Under the pieces are notes generated by a model, which made no database searches, had not been told where the DNA came from, and saw only the letters and a list, made by a program, of their open reading frames with translations. From contig NZ_JAJCXB010000002.1 of assembly GCF_020564935.1 (NCBI RefSeq), positions 282,855-346,854 of the forward strand: a DNA stretch of 64,000 nucleotides. Reading direction: 5' to 3'. Below are positions 1 to 8,503 of the stretch, one piece after another. A program made the translations under genes and the position numbers. The stretch is from Streptomyces pinistramenti. GTDB lineage: Bacteria; Actinomycetota; Actinomycetes; Streptomycetales; Streptomycetaceae. How positions within the stretch are numbered: the stretch's first letter is position 1; each line of letters begins with the position of its first letter.

Positions 1-24
1 CGCGGCGGCCGGGCCCCGGAGGCG

Positions 25-1401
25 TCACTGACCGGCCGGGGGCGTCACGGGCCGCGCGGGCGTACGGCCGTCCGGTGCGGCGGCCGAGTCCGGGGAGGCG
101 GCCGGAAGTTCGCCGTTCATGACCTTCCTCGCCGTGACCCGGTCCAGCGCGCCCTCCCACCGGGAGACGACGAAGACCGCGACGCAGTTGCCGAGGAGAT
201 TGGTCGCCACCCGCATCGAGTCCATGATCCGGTCGACGCCGACCAGCAGGGCCACCGCGGAGGCCGGAATGACGCCGAGCGCGGACGCGGTGGCGGACAG
301 CGCGAGGAACGCCGAACCCGGCACGCCCGCCATGCCCTTGCTGGTGAGCATCAGCACCAGAACGACGGTGATCTGCTGGCCGATGGAGAGGTCGACGCCG
401 ATGGCCTGCGCGATGAAGAGGGTGCCGATCGAGAGGTAGATCGAGGCGCCGTCCAGGTTGAACGAGTAGCCCGTCGGCAGCACGAGCCCCACCGCGTCGT
501 CCCGGCAGCCGGCCGCCCGCAGCTTCTGCATCATCCGCGGCATCACCGTCTCGCTGGAGCCGGTCCCCAGGGCGAGCAGCAGTTCCTCGCGGGTGTAACG
601 GACGAATTTCCACAGGCTCAGCCCCGTGACCGCCTTGAGCGCGCACCCCAACAGCACCAGGAAGGCCAGCGCCACCCCGTAACAGACCGCGATCAGCTTG
701 CCGTACGTCGACATCGCGCCCACACCGTATTCACCGACGAGGTGAGCGGTGGCACCGAAGACCGCGAGCGGTGCGAGCTTCATGATGTAGCCGACGATGG
801 TGAACACGACGTCCTGGGCCTGCTCGATGAACGGCAGGATCTGCGGCACCTTCCTCTGCCCGAGGTGCAGCAGCGCCGCGCCCACCAGGCAGGCCAGCAC
901 CAGGACCTGGAGCAGCGAGTTCTCGGCGAACGCGCCCACCGCACTGTTCGGCAGGGATTCCAGGACGAACTGGGCGGTGGAGGGCAGTTTCCCGCCTCCC
1001 GTCTCGGCGTCCACCGCCCCCTTGTCGAGCGTGGCCGGATCCACGTGCATCCCGGCGCCGGGGGCGAGGACATTGCCGGCCAGCAGCCCGATGACGAGCG
1101 CAACACTCGTCGCAACCTCGAACCAGATCAGGGCCTTGACCCCGATACGCCCGAACGCCTTGAGGTCACCGGCCTTGGTGATGCCGGCGACGACGACACA
1201 GAAGACCAGCGGGGCGATCATCGCCTTGATGAGGCGCACGAACGCGTCCCCGAGCGGTTGCAGTGACGATCCCACCTGCGGCCACAGGCGCCCGACGAGA
1301 ACGCCGAGAAGCAGCGCGAGCAGGACTTGAGCGAACAGACCGGTACGCAGGAAACGCCCTGCGCGGCGGGCGAGGGTTCCGGTGGCGTGCGGCACGGGCA
1401 C
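25..1401 (-). CDS. dctA: C4-dicarboxylate:cation symporter, DctA-type
   Basis: Secondary transporter of the DAACS (sodium/proton:dicarboxylate) family that imports succinate, fumarate or malate across the cytoplasmic membrane. The 458-residue protein has the family's usual length and many hydrophobic helices. The signature segments are in order: GTGSSETVMPR near 280-290 (serine-rich re-entrant loop), PTGYSFNLDG at 309-318, TSKGMAGVPGSAF near 353-365 and DRIMDSMRVATNLLGN near 390-405, which carries the substrate-binding Asp/Arg/Asn of the family. The tail after 430 is Pro/Ala-rich and probably cytoplasmic. The first GTG overlaps a TAGGAG ribosome-binding site, so the GTG six bases downstream (1395) is the likelier start. 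No partner gene or kinase/regulator pair (DctBD-like) lies next to it. The family call is firm; the exact substrate is inferred. Confidence 0.93.
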   Translation of the reverse strand: MPVPHATGTLARRAGRFLRTGLFAQVLLALLLGVLVGRLWPQVGSSLQPLGDAFVRLIKAMIAPLVFCVVVAGITKAGDLKAFGRIGVKALIWFEVATSVALVIGLLAGNVLAPGAGMHVDPATLDKGAVDAETGGGKLPSTAQFVLESLPNSAVGAFAENSLLQVLVLACLVGAALLHLGQRKVPQILPFIEQAQDVVFTIVGYIMKLAPLAVFGATAHLVGEYGVGAMSTYGKLIAVCYGVALAFLVLLGCALKAVTGLSLWKFVRYTREELLLALGTGSSETVMPRMMQKLRAAGCRDDAVGLVLPTGYSFNLDGASIYLSIGTLFIAQAIGVDLSIGQQITVVLVLMLTSKGMAGVPGSAFLALSATASALGVIPASAVALLVGVDRIMDSMRVATNLLGNCVAVFVVSRWEGALDRVTARKVMNGELPAASPDSAAAPDGRTPARPVTPPAGQ

Positions 1402-1415
1402 TCCTACATGGGCGA

Positions 1416-1432
1416 ATTCTGTTATACGGAAT
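1416..1432. promoter_or_regulatory. Imperfect palindrome upstream of dctA, candidate operator
   Basis: ATTCTGT-TAT-ACGGAAT is a 17-bp near-palindrome (6 of 7 arm bases match) only 15 bases upstream of the dctA start. The TTCCGTATAAC core on the minus strand resembles sites reported for IclR-type regulators of aromatic and organic-acid genes. That resemblance is from memory and the regulator is unknown. Confidence 0.4.
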
Positions 1433-1727
1433 CGGACTTCCGCGATCCGTCACTATCGCCGCTGCGCGTTCGCCATGAAAGAGGTCGGTACAACTTCCCG
1501 GTAAATCTTGGAGCTTGATCCAATCGCTTGGTTGTTTTGGGGGGTAAGGGGGTGATGCGGGGGTGATGTAGGGGTTATTGGGCCTGAGCGGTGGCTGGGG
1601 GGGCAGAGCGGGCCGGCGACCAGGGCAGGCCGACGATCGGAAGCGGGGCGGCGGCGGGTTGGTGGCCGGCGGCCCGTCCGAGGGGTCGCGCTCGCCCGCA
1701 CTTACTCCCGATTGCTCCCGTTCGCCC
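1433..1727. other. Gene-free spacer with a G-quadruplex-like tract
   Basis: This stretch lies between the dctA leader and the 3' end of the L,D-transpeptidase gene. No convincing gene is present. Its main feature is four G-runs at 1539-1574 (6, 5, 5 and 4 G, with loops of 3, 6 and 7 bases), within which the motif GGGGGTGATG occurs twice. The run of Gs lies on the plus strand, which is the template strand for both flanking minus-strand genes. Confidence 0.6.
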
Positions 1728-2486
1728 TCACTTCGACAAGTGCGGCCAATCCCCCATGACCACCACCGGGTGCTGCGCCGGATCGAGCGACCGCAACAGC
1801 GCCGCCATCCCCGACTTGGAGATACTGACGCAACCGGACGTACCGCTCCCGTGGTCCATGTGCAACCAGATGCCGCCCCCCTTCGCCTCCCCTTCCGGGC
1901 GTGCCGGGTCCAGCGGAGAAGTGCCCTTGGCGCGGTTGTAGTTCACGGCGACGACGTAGTCGAAGTCGTGCCGGGTGTTCTTCGACCAGTACGTCGGCGG
2001 GGTGAACGCCGCCGAGTGGGTATAGGGCAGCTTGGCGCCCGGATCGGCGAGCACGCCGCCCGCGTCGGTCAGCGTGAAAACGCCGACCGGGCTGCGCTTG
2101 TCGCCTTCGTGGTGGTCCAGAGTCCAGCCGTGCCGACCGTTGTGCGCAGGCCAACTCCCTTTCTTGTCCCACCCCTTGGCACCCTTCTCGTAAAACACGA
2201 CGGTGGAACTCGCCGAGTCCGCGTTCTTCCCGTAGACGGCCACCACCTGGCGCGAGCCGGACGGAATGCGGTCGCGCAGCGTCGCGCCGACGCCGGGGAC
2301 GTCCCGCAGATGCGTGGTGGCGGAGTCGTGCGCCGGTCCGCCGGAACCCTTCCCCTGCCCCGCTCCGTCGCCCCTCCCGCCCTCGCCGCCGCTCGCGCCG
2401 CCCCCACAGCCCGCCAGAAGAACCAGCCCCGCCGCGGCCACGGCCGCGGTCCGTATCGCACTGCCCGCTGTTCGCATGGACCCCAT
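1728..2486 (-). CDS. Secreted lipoprotein, L,D-transpeptidase (YkuD) family
   Basis: Predicted cell-wall enzyme of the COG3786/YkuD type, which remodels peptidoglycan cross-links or trims peptide stems. Counted from the ATG at 2486, the protein begins with a short Arg-containing n-region, a hydrophobic segment and a lipobox ending LLAGC, so it should be a membrane-anchored lipoprotein. A Gly/Ser-rich linker follows. The catalytic region contains KRSPVGVFTLTDAGG and ends with WLHMDHG and GTSGCVSIS, where His and Cys are the expected catalytic residues and SGC replaces the SHGC of classical YkuD proteins. A second in-frame ATG lies three codons later (2477), and the ribosome-binding site does not clearly decide between them. 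An upstream in-frame extension is Arg-rich and unlikely to be translated. Confidence 0.8.
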   Translation of the reverse strand: MGSMRTAGSAIRTAAVAAAGLVLLAGCGGGASGGEGGRGDGAGQGKGSGGPAHDSATTHLRDVPGVGATLRDRIPSGSRQVVAVYGKNADSASSTVVFYEKGAKGWDKKGSWPAHNGRHGWTLDHHEGDKRSPVGVFTLTDAGGVLADPGAKLPYTHSAAFTPPTYWSKNTRHDFDYVVAVNYNRAKGTSPLDPARPEGEAKGGGIWLHMDHGSGTSGCVSISKSGMAALLRSLDPAQHPVVVMGDWPHLSK

Positions 2487-3233
2487 CGTCCCACCGCGGA
2501 CCCGACGCCCCTTCGGCGACCGCCTGTTACGTCGCCACCGCGCGCGACTGGCCCGATCTGCCCGGCGCCCGGAAAAACCGTTTGAAATCGACCGCCCGAC
2601 GCGCCAGCCTTCCATGACTCATCCCCACGGCCCCCACCACCGTCCCGCACCCAGGACTGCCGCAACGACTTCCCGGCCGGACCACCACACCTCAGAGCCG
2701 CCAAACACCTGACAACACCACCGCACAACGGCAACGGCAACGGCAACAGAACTATGGACACGGCGCCACGGAGACGGTCACGGCCAGGGGGCCGGTTCAC
2801 ATGTGGATGCGACGCGTGACAGGGGCGAGCGCTCGTCCCACAACCGAGGGCTGACGGACGGGTTGGTACTGCGGAAACGAAGGCCCGACGCCCCGACCGA
2901 CCGTGGACAGACGCATCAGCCGGCACGAACACGAGAACGGACACGAGCAGCGCCAGGCACGAGGGACACGGATACGAGCGGCGAACCGATGTGAGCGGGC
3001 CTGGACATATGCGATCCCGATTGCGTCCGGGCCTGGGCGTAGGCAGGCCCGCTGGCGTCCCTGCCTGGATGCAGGGAGGGACATGAGCCGGAGCAAAGGC
3101 GCGCGGCTCCACGTCGGCCGCCAGTGACCTCCCGGCCGGGCACCCCAGCCACTACCCAAAGCGTGACCGCTCCCGCCCCTCCCACCACCCCATCTCCCCA
3201 TCCCCACCCACCACAACCACGCCCCTGGACATC
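2487..3233. other. Divergent intergenic region, no gene seen
   Basis: About 750 bases separate the L,D-transpeptidase (leftward) from the ABC exporter (rightward), so both promoters should lie here. No reading frame resembles a known protein. The region contains a short CAACGG-type tandem repeat near 2725-2750 and a strongly C-rich block just before the exporter gene. Confidence 0.5.
3188..3209 (-). other. G-quadruplex-like motif on the minus strand
   Basis: Four C-runs on the plus strand (CCCC at 3188, 3196 and 3202; CCC at 3207) give a minus-strand G4 motif with loops of only 1, 2 and 4 bases. It ends 24 bases before the exporter start codon and occupies the place where a Shine-Dalgarno sequence would be expected to begin. 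No strong Shine-Dalgarno sequence is visible for that gene. Confidence 0.5.
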
Positions 3234-5372
3234 ATGCAGATTCGCGATCTTCCGTTCACCGACCCCGGCGACCCCGACGTACGAACCGGCGGCAGATTCC
3301 TCCTCTGGCTTTACAGAAAACAGCTCGGCGGGCAAATCAAGGCCCTCCTCTGGGGCCTGGTGCACACCGGCGCCCTGGCCGCCTTTCCGCTGCCGGTCGG
3401 CCTCGCCGTGCAAGCCGTCGTGGACCGCTCCGGTGGCCAACTGGCCCTGGCAGGCGGCATCCTCGCCCTCCTCGGCGCACTGGTCGCACTCGGCGACACC
3501 ATGCTGCACCGCTCTTCCGTGAGCAACTGGATCATCTCCGTCGCCCGCATACAGCAACTGCTCGCCCGCAAGACGACCGAACTGGGTTCCGCCATGACCA
3601 GGCGGGTGGCCGCCGGAGAAATCGTGGCCGTCAGCACCGGCGACCTGGAGAAAATTGGATGGTTCGTCGAGGCGATCTCCCGCTTCGGCGCGGCCGCCGT
3701 GACGTCGGTCGGCGTCTGCGTCTGGCTGGTGCTCTACCAGCCGGCCCTCGGGATCGTGGTGGCGATCGGCACGCCGGTTCTGGCACTCGCCGTGCTCCCG
3801 CTGCTGCCGCACGCCACCCGTCGCGCCGACGCCCAGCGCGAAATGGCCGGCCGGGCGACCGAACTGGCCTCCGACACCGTCGCCGGACTGCGCGTACTGC
3901 GCGGCATCGGCGGCGAAGAGCTGTTCCTCGGCCGCTACCGCAGCGCCTCCCAGGAAGTCCGCAAGGCCGCCGTCCACAGCGCCCGGATGTGGTCCCTGAT
4001 CTCGGCCGTCCAGGTAGTCCTGCCAGGGCTGTTGCTGATCGCGGTGGTCTGGTACGGAGCCCGGCTGGCGCTGGACGGCCGCATCGCGGTCGGCGAGCTC
4101 GTCACGATCTACAGCGCGGTCACCTTCCTGCTCTTCCCGCTCCGGCACTTCGAGGAGATCGCCATGGCGTACTCCTTCTCCCGCCCGTCAGCGAACCGCG
4201 CCGCCCGGGTACTGGCCCTGACTCGCCCGGCCGGCGGCCGGACCACCGAGCACGGGCGGCTGACCGGAGACCTCCACGACCCGGTCACCGGCCTCACGGC
4301 CGCATCAGGCCGGCTCACCGCAATCGTCTGCGGCGACCCCGACGCCGCAGGCCACCTCGCCGACCGCCTGGGCGGGCACCCACCGGACCCCAACCCCGAC
4401 GCCGAGGACCAACACGCCACCGACACCGATGGTGTTGACAACGGACCTCCGAAAAGGCCCGAGTCCGAGATCCTGGGCACTGGCGTTGGCTCCGGTTCTG
4501 GCACTGACGTTGGCTCCGGTTCTGGCGTCGAGGCCGATATCGCTGTCGCTGTCGACGCCGACCTTCACATGGCCGCAGTCGTAGCGAAGGACGCGGGCCC
4601 AGGCACAGCCGAAACCGGTCCCGGTCCCGGTCCCGGTCCCGGTACAACTACCGGGCAGGTCACCACCGTTACACCTGCCACCACCGTCACAAAGACCCTC
4701 CCCACCCCCACCTACCGAACATCCACCTCCGTACTCCTCGGAGGCACCGCACTCGACGACGTACCGCGCTCCGCCGCCCGCGCCGCCGCCCTCGTCCAGG
4801 ACAAGGACCCCACGCTCCTCTCCGGCACCCTCGGCGAACTTCTCGACGTGCCCTCGTCGGGAAACATCGGCACCGACGAAGCACTGTCGGCCGCGCAATG
4901 CGGCGATGTCCTGACGGCGTTGGCCCAGGCATCCGTCGACGACTCCGGCGACCCGATGCTCACCCGCATCACGGAACGCGGCCGGTCGCTCTCGGGTGGC
5001 CAGCGCCAGCGGCTGGCCCTGGCCAGGTCCCTGGTCACCGACCCCGAGGTGCTGGTGCTCGACGAACCGACCAGCGCCGTCGACTCACATACCGAGGCCC
5101 GCATCGCCGACGGCCTCCGCGACATCCGAACCGGGCGCACGACGATCATCCTCACCTCCAGCCCCCTCCTCCTGGACAGGGCGGACCACGTGGTCTTCCT
5201 CCATGAGGGCAAGGTCCTGGCCGAGGCCACCCACCGCGAATTGCTGCACACCACTCCCGCCTACCGCGCCGTCGTCACACGCGAGGCCAACCCCCGCCAC
5301 CCTGCCGGACCCACCGCCCCCACCGAGCCGGCCGATGAGGCTGGGGCCACCCACACCGAGGAGACCGCATGA
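3234..5372 (+). CDS. ABC exporter half-transporter with degenerate Walker A (subunit 1)
   Basis: Type IV ABC exporter subunit: about 330 residues of transmembrane domain, then a nucleotide-binding domain. The place of the Walker A loop (about 361-376) reads AIVCGDPDAAGHL, with no GxxGxGKS/T. It is followed by an unusual low-complexity insertion of roughly 115 residues (about 385-500) built from Gly-Ser, Gly-Pro and Asp/Thr repeats. The rest of the domain is canonical: LSGGQ at 586-590 and a Walker B VLVLDEPT with SAVD. The switch histidine is replaced (TSSP). The partner gene overlaps by four bases (ATGA) and has the opposite defects, so together they should form a heterodimer with one catalytic site. 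Substrate unknown; lipid, peptide or drug export are all possible. Confidence 0.88.
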   Translation: MQIRDLPFTDPGDPDVRTGGRFLLWLYRKQLGGQIKALLWGLVHTGALAAFPLPVGLAVQAVVDRSGGQLALAGGILALLGALVALGDTMLHRSSVSNWIISVARIQQLLARKTTELGSAMTRRVAAGEIVAVSTGDLEKIGWFVEAISRFGAAAVTSVGVCVWLVLYQPALGIVVAIGTPVLALAVLPLLPHATRRADAQREMAGRATELASDTVAGLRVLRGIGGEELFLGRYRSASQEVRKAAVHSARMWSLISAVQVVLPGLLLIAVVWYGARLALDGRIAVGELVTIYSAVTFLLFPLRHFEEIAMAYSFSRPSANRAARVLALTRPAGGRTTEHGRLTGDLHDPVTGLTAASGRLTAIVCGDPDAAGHLADRLGGHPPDPNPDAEDQHATDTDGVDNGPPKRPESEILGTGVGSGSGTDVGSGSGVEADIAVAVDADLHMAAVVAKDAGPGTAETGPGPGPGPGTTTGQVTTVTPATTVTKTLPTPTYRTSTSVLLGGTALDDVPRSAARAAALVQDKDPTLLSGTLGELLDVPSSGNIGTDEALSAAQCGDVLTALAQASVDDSGDPMLTRITERGRSLSGGQRQRLALARSLVTDPEVLVLDEPTSAVDSHTEARIADGLRDIRTGRTTIILTSSPLLLDRADHVVFLHEGKVLAEATHRELLHTTPAYRAVVTREANPRHPAGPTAPTEPADEAGATHTEETA
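4476..4644 (+). repeat. In-frame tandem repeats in the exporter linker
   Basis: Two adjacent 24-base units at 4476-4499 and 4500-4523 differ by one base (Gly-Thr-x-Val-Gly-Ser-Gly-Ser). Further on, CCGGTC hexamers run in tandem at 4615-4638, with a last variant copy at 4639-4644, encoding Gly-Pro repeats. All units are multiples of three, so copy-number change would alter linker length without breaking the frame. Confidence 0.8.
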
Positions 5373-7150
5373 TCGGCCTGGCGCCGCCGGAGCACGATCC
5401 GGATGCCCCGCAGACCGCCACGACCCTGCCCGTCGGCTCCCCCGCGACCGTACGGGCCTACGTGGGCGGCCTCATCCGCCGCCATCGCCGCGCCTTCACC
5501 GTGCTGATCAGCGTGAACGCGGCAGCCGTGGCGGCATCCATGGTCGGCCCGTATCTGCTCGGCGGGCTGGTCGAGGACCTGTCCACCGGAGCACGGCAGC
5601 TCGAACTCGCCCCGACCATCACGGTGTTCGCCGTCGCACTGACCCTGCAGACCGTCTTCGTCCGCCTCGTGCGCCTGCGCGGGGCGATGCTCGGCGAACG
5701 GATGCTGGCAGACCTGCGCGAGGACTTCCTCGTACGGTCGGTGGCGCTCCCACCGAGCGTCCTCGAACGCGCCGGCACCGGCGACCTGTTGTCGCGGATC
5801 ACCACCGACATCGACCGGCTCGCCAACGCGATGCGCGAGGCCGTGCCGGAGCTGGCGATCGGAGTGGTGTGGATCATCCTTCTGCTCGGTGGGCTCACCC
5901 TGACCGCGCCACCGCTCGCCCTTTCCGTCCTTGTCGCCCTCCCTCTGCTCATCGTCGGCTGCCGCTGGTACTTCAAACGCGCCCCGAGCGCCTACCGTTC
6001 CGAAGCCGCCGGCTATGCCGCGGTCTCCGCCGCACTCACCGAGACCGTGGACGCCGGGCGCACCATCGAGGCGCATCGGCTGGGCGCCCGGCGGGTGGCG
6101 CTCTCCGAACGCCGAGTACGCGAGTGGACACAGTGGGAGCGGTACACGCTGTTCCTCCGCTCGGTGCTGTTTCCCGTCATCAACGTGACGCACGTACTGC
6201 TCCACGGGTCGGTGCTGATGCTCGGCGGGGTGTTCGTTCTGCAGGGCTGGATCACCCCCGGCCAGCTGACGACAGGTGCGCTGCTCGCCCAGATGATGGC
6301 CGAGCCCGTCGCCATCATCCTGCGCTGGTACGACGAGTTGCAGGTGGCGCAGGTATCCATCGCCCGGCTCGTCGGTGTACGGGAAATCGAACCGGAGGCT
6401 GCCGACGGGACGACGGCCCCCGACGGCCGGGACGTGCACGCAGACGAGGTGCACTTCGGCTATCGGGCGGGAGTGGACGTGCTGCACGAGGTGTCGCTGC
6501 GGGTCCGCCCCGGGACCAGGCTGGCGCTGGTAGGGCCGTCCGGCGCGGGGAAGTCGACGCTGGGGCGGCTGCTGGCGGGAATCTACGGGCCACGCGCCGG
6601 CACGGTCACCCTGGGCGGCGCCGCGCTCTCCGAGATGCCGGCGGAACGGGTCCGTGAGCATGTGGCGTTGGTCAATCAGGAGCATCACGTGTTCGTGGGA
6701 TCGCTCCGTGACAATCTGCTGCTGGCCCGCACACGGGCGACCGAGGGCGAACTGTGGGCAGCGCTCGCTGCGGTGGACGCCGACGCTTGGGCCAAGGCGC
6801 TCGACAAGGGACTGGACACCGAGGTCGGTTCGGGCGGCCACGCGCTGACCCCGGCCCAGGCTCAGCAGGTCGCGCTGGCCCGCCTCGTGCTGGCCGATCC
6901 GCACACGCTGGTGCTGGACGAGGCGACCTCCTTGCTGGATCCGCGGGCGGCCCGGCATCTTGAACGGTCCCTGGCCAAGGTCCTGGACGGGCGGACGGTC
7001 GTGGCCATCGCCCATCGCCTGCACACCGCACACGACGCGGATGTGATCGCCGTCGTCGAGCAGGGACGGATCAGCGAACTGGGCAGCCATCAGGAACTGG
7101 TGTCCGCGGACGGCGCCTACGCGGCCCTCTGGCGCTCCTGGCACAGCTGA
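5369..7150 (+). CDS. ABC exporter half-transporter with degenerate signature (subunit 2)
   Basis: Partner of the preceding gene, 593 residues, with an N-terminal six-helix-type membrane domain and a C-terminal nucleotide-binding domain. Walker A is intact (GPSGAGKST at 389-397), as are Walker B (TLVLDEAT) and the switch histidine (AHRL). The ABC signature is altered to LTPAQ at 493-497. Pairing this Walker A/B with the intact LSGGQ of subunit 1 rebuilds one complete ATP site, while the other composite site lacks Walker A, switch His and signature. This is the known architecture of asymmetric heterodimeric exporters such as TM287/288 and TmrAB. The start overlaps the upstream stop (ATGA), so the two are translationally coupled. 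A strong terminator hairpin follows 16 bases after the stop. Confidence 0.92.
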   Translation: MIGLAPPEHDPDAPQTATTLPVGSPATVRAYVGGLIRRHRRAFTVLISVNAAAVAASMVGPYLLGGLVEDLSTGARQLELAPTITVFAVALTLQTVFVRLVRLRGAMLGERMLADLREDFLVRSVALPPSVLERAGTGDLLSRITTDIDRLANAMREAVPELAIGVVWIILLLGGLTLTAPPLALSVLVALPLLIVGCRWYFKRAPSAYRSEAAGYAAVSAALTETVDAGRTIEAHRLGARRVALSERRVREWTQWERYTLFLRSVLFPVINVTHVLLHGSVLMLGGVFVLQGWITPGQLTTGALLAQMMAEPVAIILRWYDELQVAQVSIARLVGVREIEPEAADGTTAPDGRDVHADEVHFGYRAGVDVLHEVSLRVRPGTRLALVGPSGAGKSTLGRLLAGIYGPRAGTVTLGGAALSEMPAERVREHVALVNQEHHVFVGSLRDNLLLARTRATEGELWAALAAVDADAWAKALDKGLDTEVGSGGHALTPAQAQQVALARLVLADPHTLVLDEATSLLDPRAARHLERSLAKVLDGRTVVAIAHRLHTAHDADVIAVVEQGRISELGSHQELVSADGAYAALWRSWHS

Positions 7151-7166
7151 CGGCGACGGACCGCTC

Positions 7167-7197
7167 CGGTCCCGAGCCGCCCTCCGGCTCGGGACCG
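7167..7197. terminator. Hairpin terminator after the ABC exporter pair
   Basis: Perfect 13-bp stem CGGTCCCGAGCCG (7167-7179) with its complement at 7185-7197 and a 5-base loop. There is no U-run, as is usual in Streptomyces. Confidence 0.8.
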
Positions 7198-7578
7198 TGG
7201 CGCCGTGGTGCTTCCGGCGCGCGCCGGTCGGCGGTCCTCCGGCCATCGGGCGGGTACGGGCTTCGGCCTTACGGACTCCCCGTCGCCGGGAGACTTCCCG
7301 GAGCACCGTCTCCGCCGCACCGGACGGGCCGAGGCGGCTGTGCGGGCCTCCCTGCTCCCGAGTGCCTCGGGGTGGCGCACCCCGGCCGGCGCCGTTACGC
7401 ACCCGCCGGACTTCTCGCGCAAGCACGCTCCGGCCGTCGCGCGGACGCATCCGCCGGCCGCCCCGGCTGAGCCATCGCAGACCGCCCCCGTCCCGGCCTG
7501 GAGCGGATGTCGGGCAGGGCACGGCGAACCGGAGCCGTCCCAGGACGGCCGCGCGGCCCGTCGGACGGTGCGGAGCGG
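7198..7578. other. Gene-free convergent spacer
   Basis: This spacer lies between the exporter terminator and the stop codon of the leftward membrane hydrolase. The reading frames present are GC-biased shadows with no recognisable domain, and I see no RNA gene or repeat. Confidence 0.5.
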
Positions 7579-8370
7579 TCAGAGATAGCCGAGGGCTCCC
7601 AGGGCTCCTATGCCGCCGAGCAGCATGAAGGCGGGCATCAGGACCTTCAGCTCGATCCAGCTGCCGGCCCGGAAGCGCATGGCGTGCGGCGGACCCACCG
7701 GGTACCAGCGCTTGCGGCCTATCGGGATGGGCCACAGCACGGGGCAGCCCGAGACGGTCAGGGCGTCGCCGATGTCGTGGACCAGCGCGCCCAGGACGAT
7801 CGGCAGGCCCAGCCAGAGGTACTCCTGGCCCGGTTCGGTGAACAGCCAGCCCGCGCCGTTGCCCGGCTGGTCGAGGATGCCGGCCAGGATCCAGGCCGTG
7901 GCCGCGCCCAGCAGCCACACCAGGACATCGCTGGAGACACGTGCCGCGCGCCACAGCAGACCTTCGATGGCGAGCACCATGTGGACGAAAAGGATGCCGA
8001 GGACCGCCCAGCGGCCGCCCTGGGTGGCGAGAACGGACATTCCGCCACCGACCAGGACCGCCCACAGCCAGGTGTGGGTCAGCGTGCGGTGCCCTCCGGC
8101 GCGGTGTGAGTCGCCGCGCATCTTGGTGGCCTTGTACACGGCGTGCGAGAGAGTGTCGACGACGTCGCAGAGCATCCGTGAGAGCGGTCCGAAGGCTCGC
8201 GAGATGGTGGCTGACTTGTGGTCGAGGTCGGGGGCGAGCGCCGCCCCGGCGCAGATCAGAGCGCCGCAGACGAGCACGGGCCAGGGCATCGGATGCCCGG
8301 CGGTCGCGGCCGCCGCTCCCACCCCCAGCCAGGCCGCGGCCCCGGACAGCGAGTGCGCCGGTCCCATCAT
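7579..8370 (-). CDS. Membrane-bound metal-dependent hydrolase-like protein (YdjM/DUF457)
   Basis: Integral membrane protein of the YdjM/LexA-binding hydrolase-like family (DUF457). Family hallmarks are visible: a start GPAHSLSG with His, then APDLDHK, a central GGHRTLTHT and a later VHDIGDALT, together giving the conserved His/Asp set expected to bind metal in the membrane. Several hydrophobic segments separate them. The start at 8370 is chosen because a GGGGTGGGGA ribosome-binding site lies immediately upstream and because homologues begin close to the MxxxTH-like motif; an in-frame extension of 20 residues upstream is hydrophilic and lacks a good site. The family's biochemical activity is poorly known. 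Confidence 0.85.
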   Translation of the reverse strand: MMGPAHSLSGAAAWLGVGAAAATAGHPMPWPVLVCGALICAGAALAPDLDHKSATISRAFGPLSRMLCDVVDTLSHAVYKATKMRGDSHRAGGHRTLTHTWLWAVLVGGGMSVLATQGGRWAVLGILFVHMVLAIEGLLWRAARVSSDVLVWLLGAATAWILAGILDQPGNGAGWLFTEPGQEYLWLGLPIVLGALVHDIGDALTVSGCPVLWPIPIGRKRWYPVGPPHAMRFRAGSWIELKVLMPAFMLLGGIGALGALGYL

Positions 8371-8503
8371 GGTCGTTCCCCACCCCTTGATTTCTTGGAT
8401 CTCGTGTTTCTGACGCCTGGTCGGCGACACAGCGTAACGTCAGATGATCTCCATATGAGCGGCCGGTTCCCGGATACGGGCCGAAGGCAGGCAGTATGGG
8501 GGC

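Noticed and set aside
2725..2752. CAACGG-type short tandem repeat
   Set aside because: Too short and low-information to call a regulatory or CRISPR feature.
4305..4898. Gly/Val/Cys-rich ORF on the minus strand
   Set aside because: Antisense of the repeat-rich linker in the ABC exporter; repeats produce open frames on both strands.
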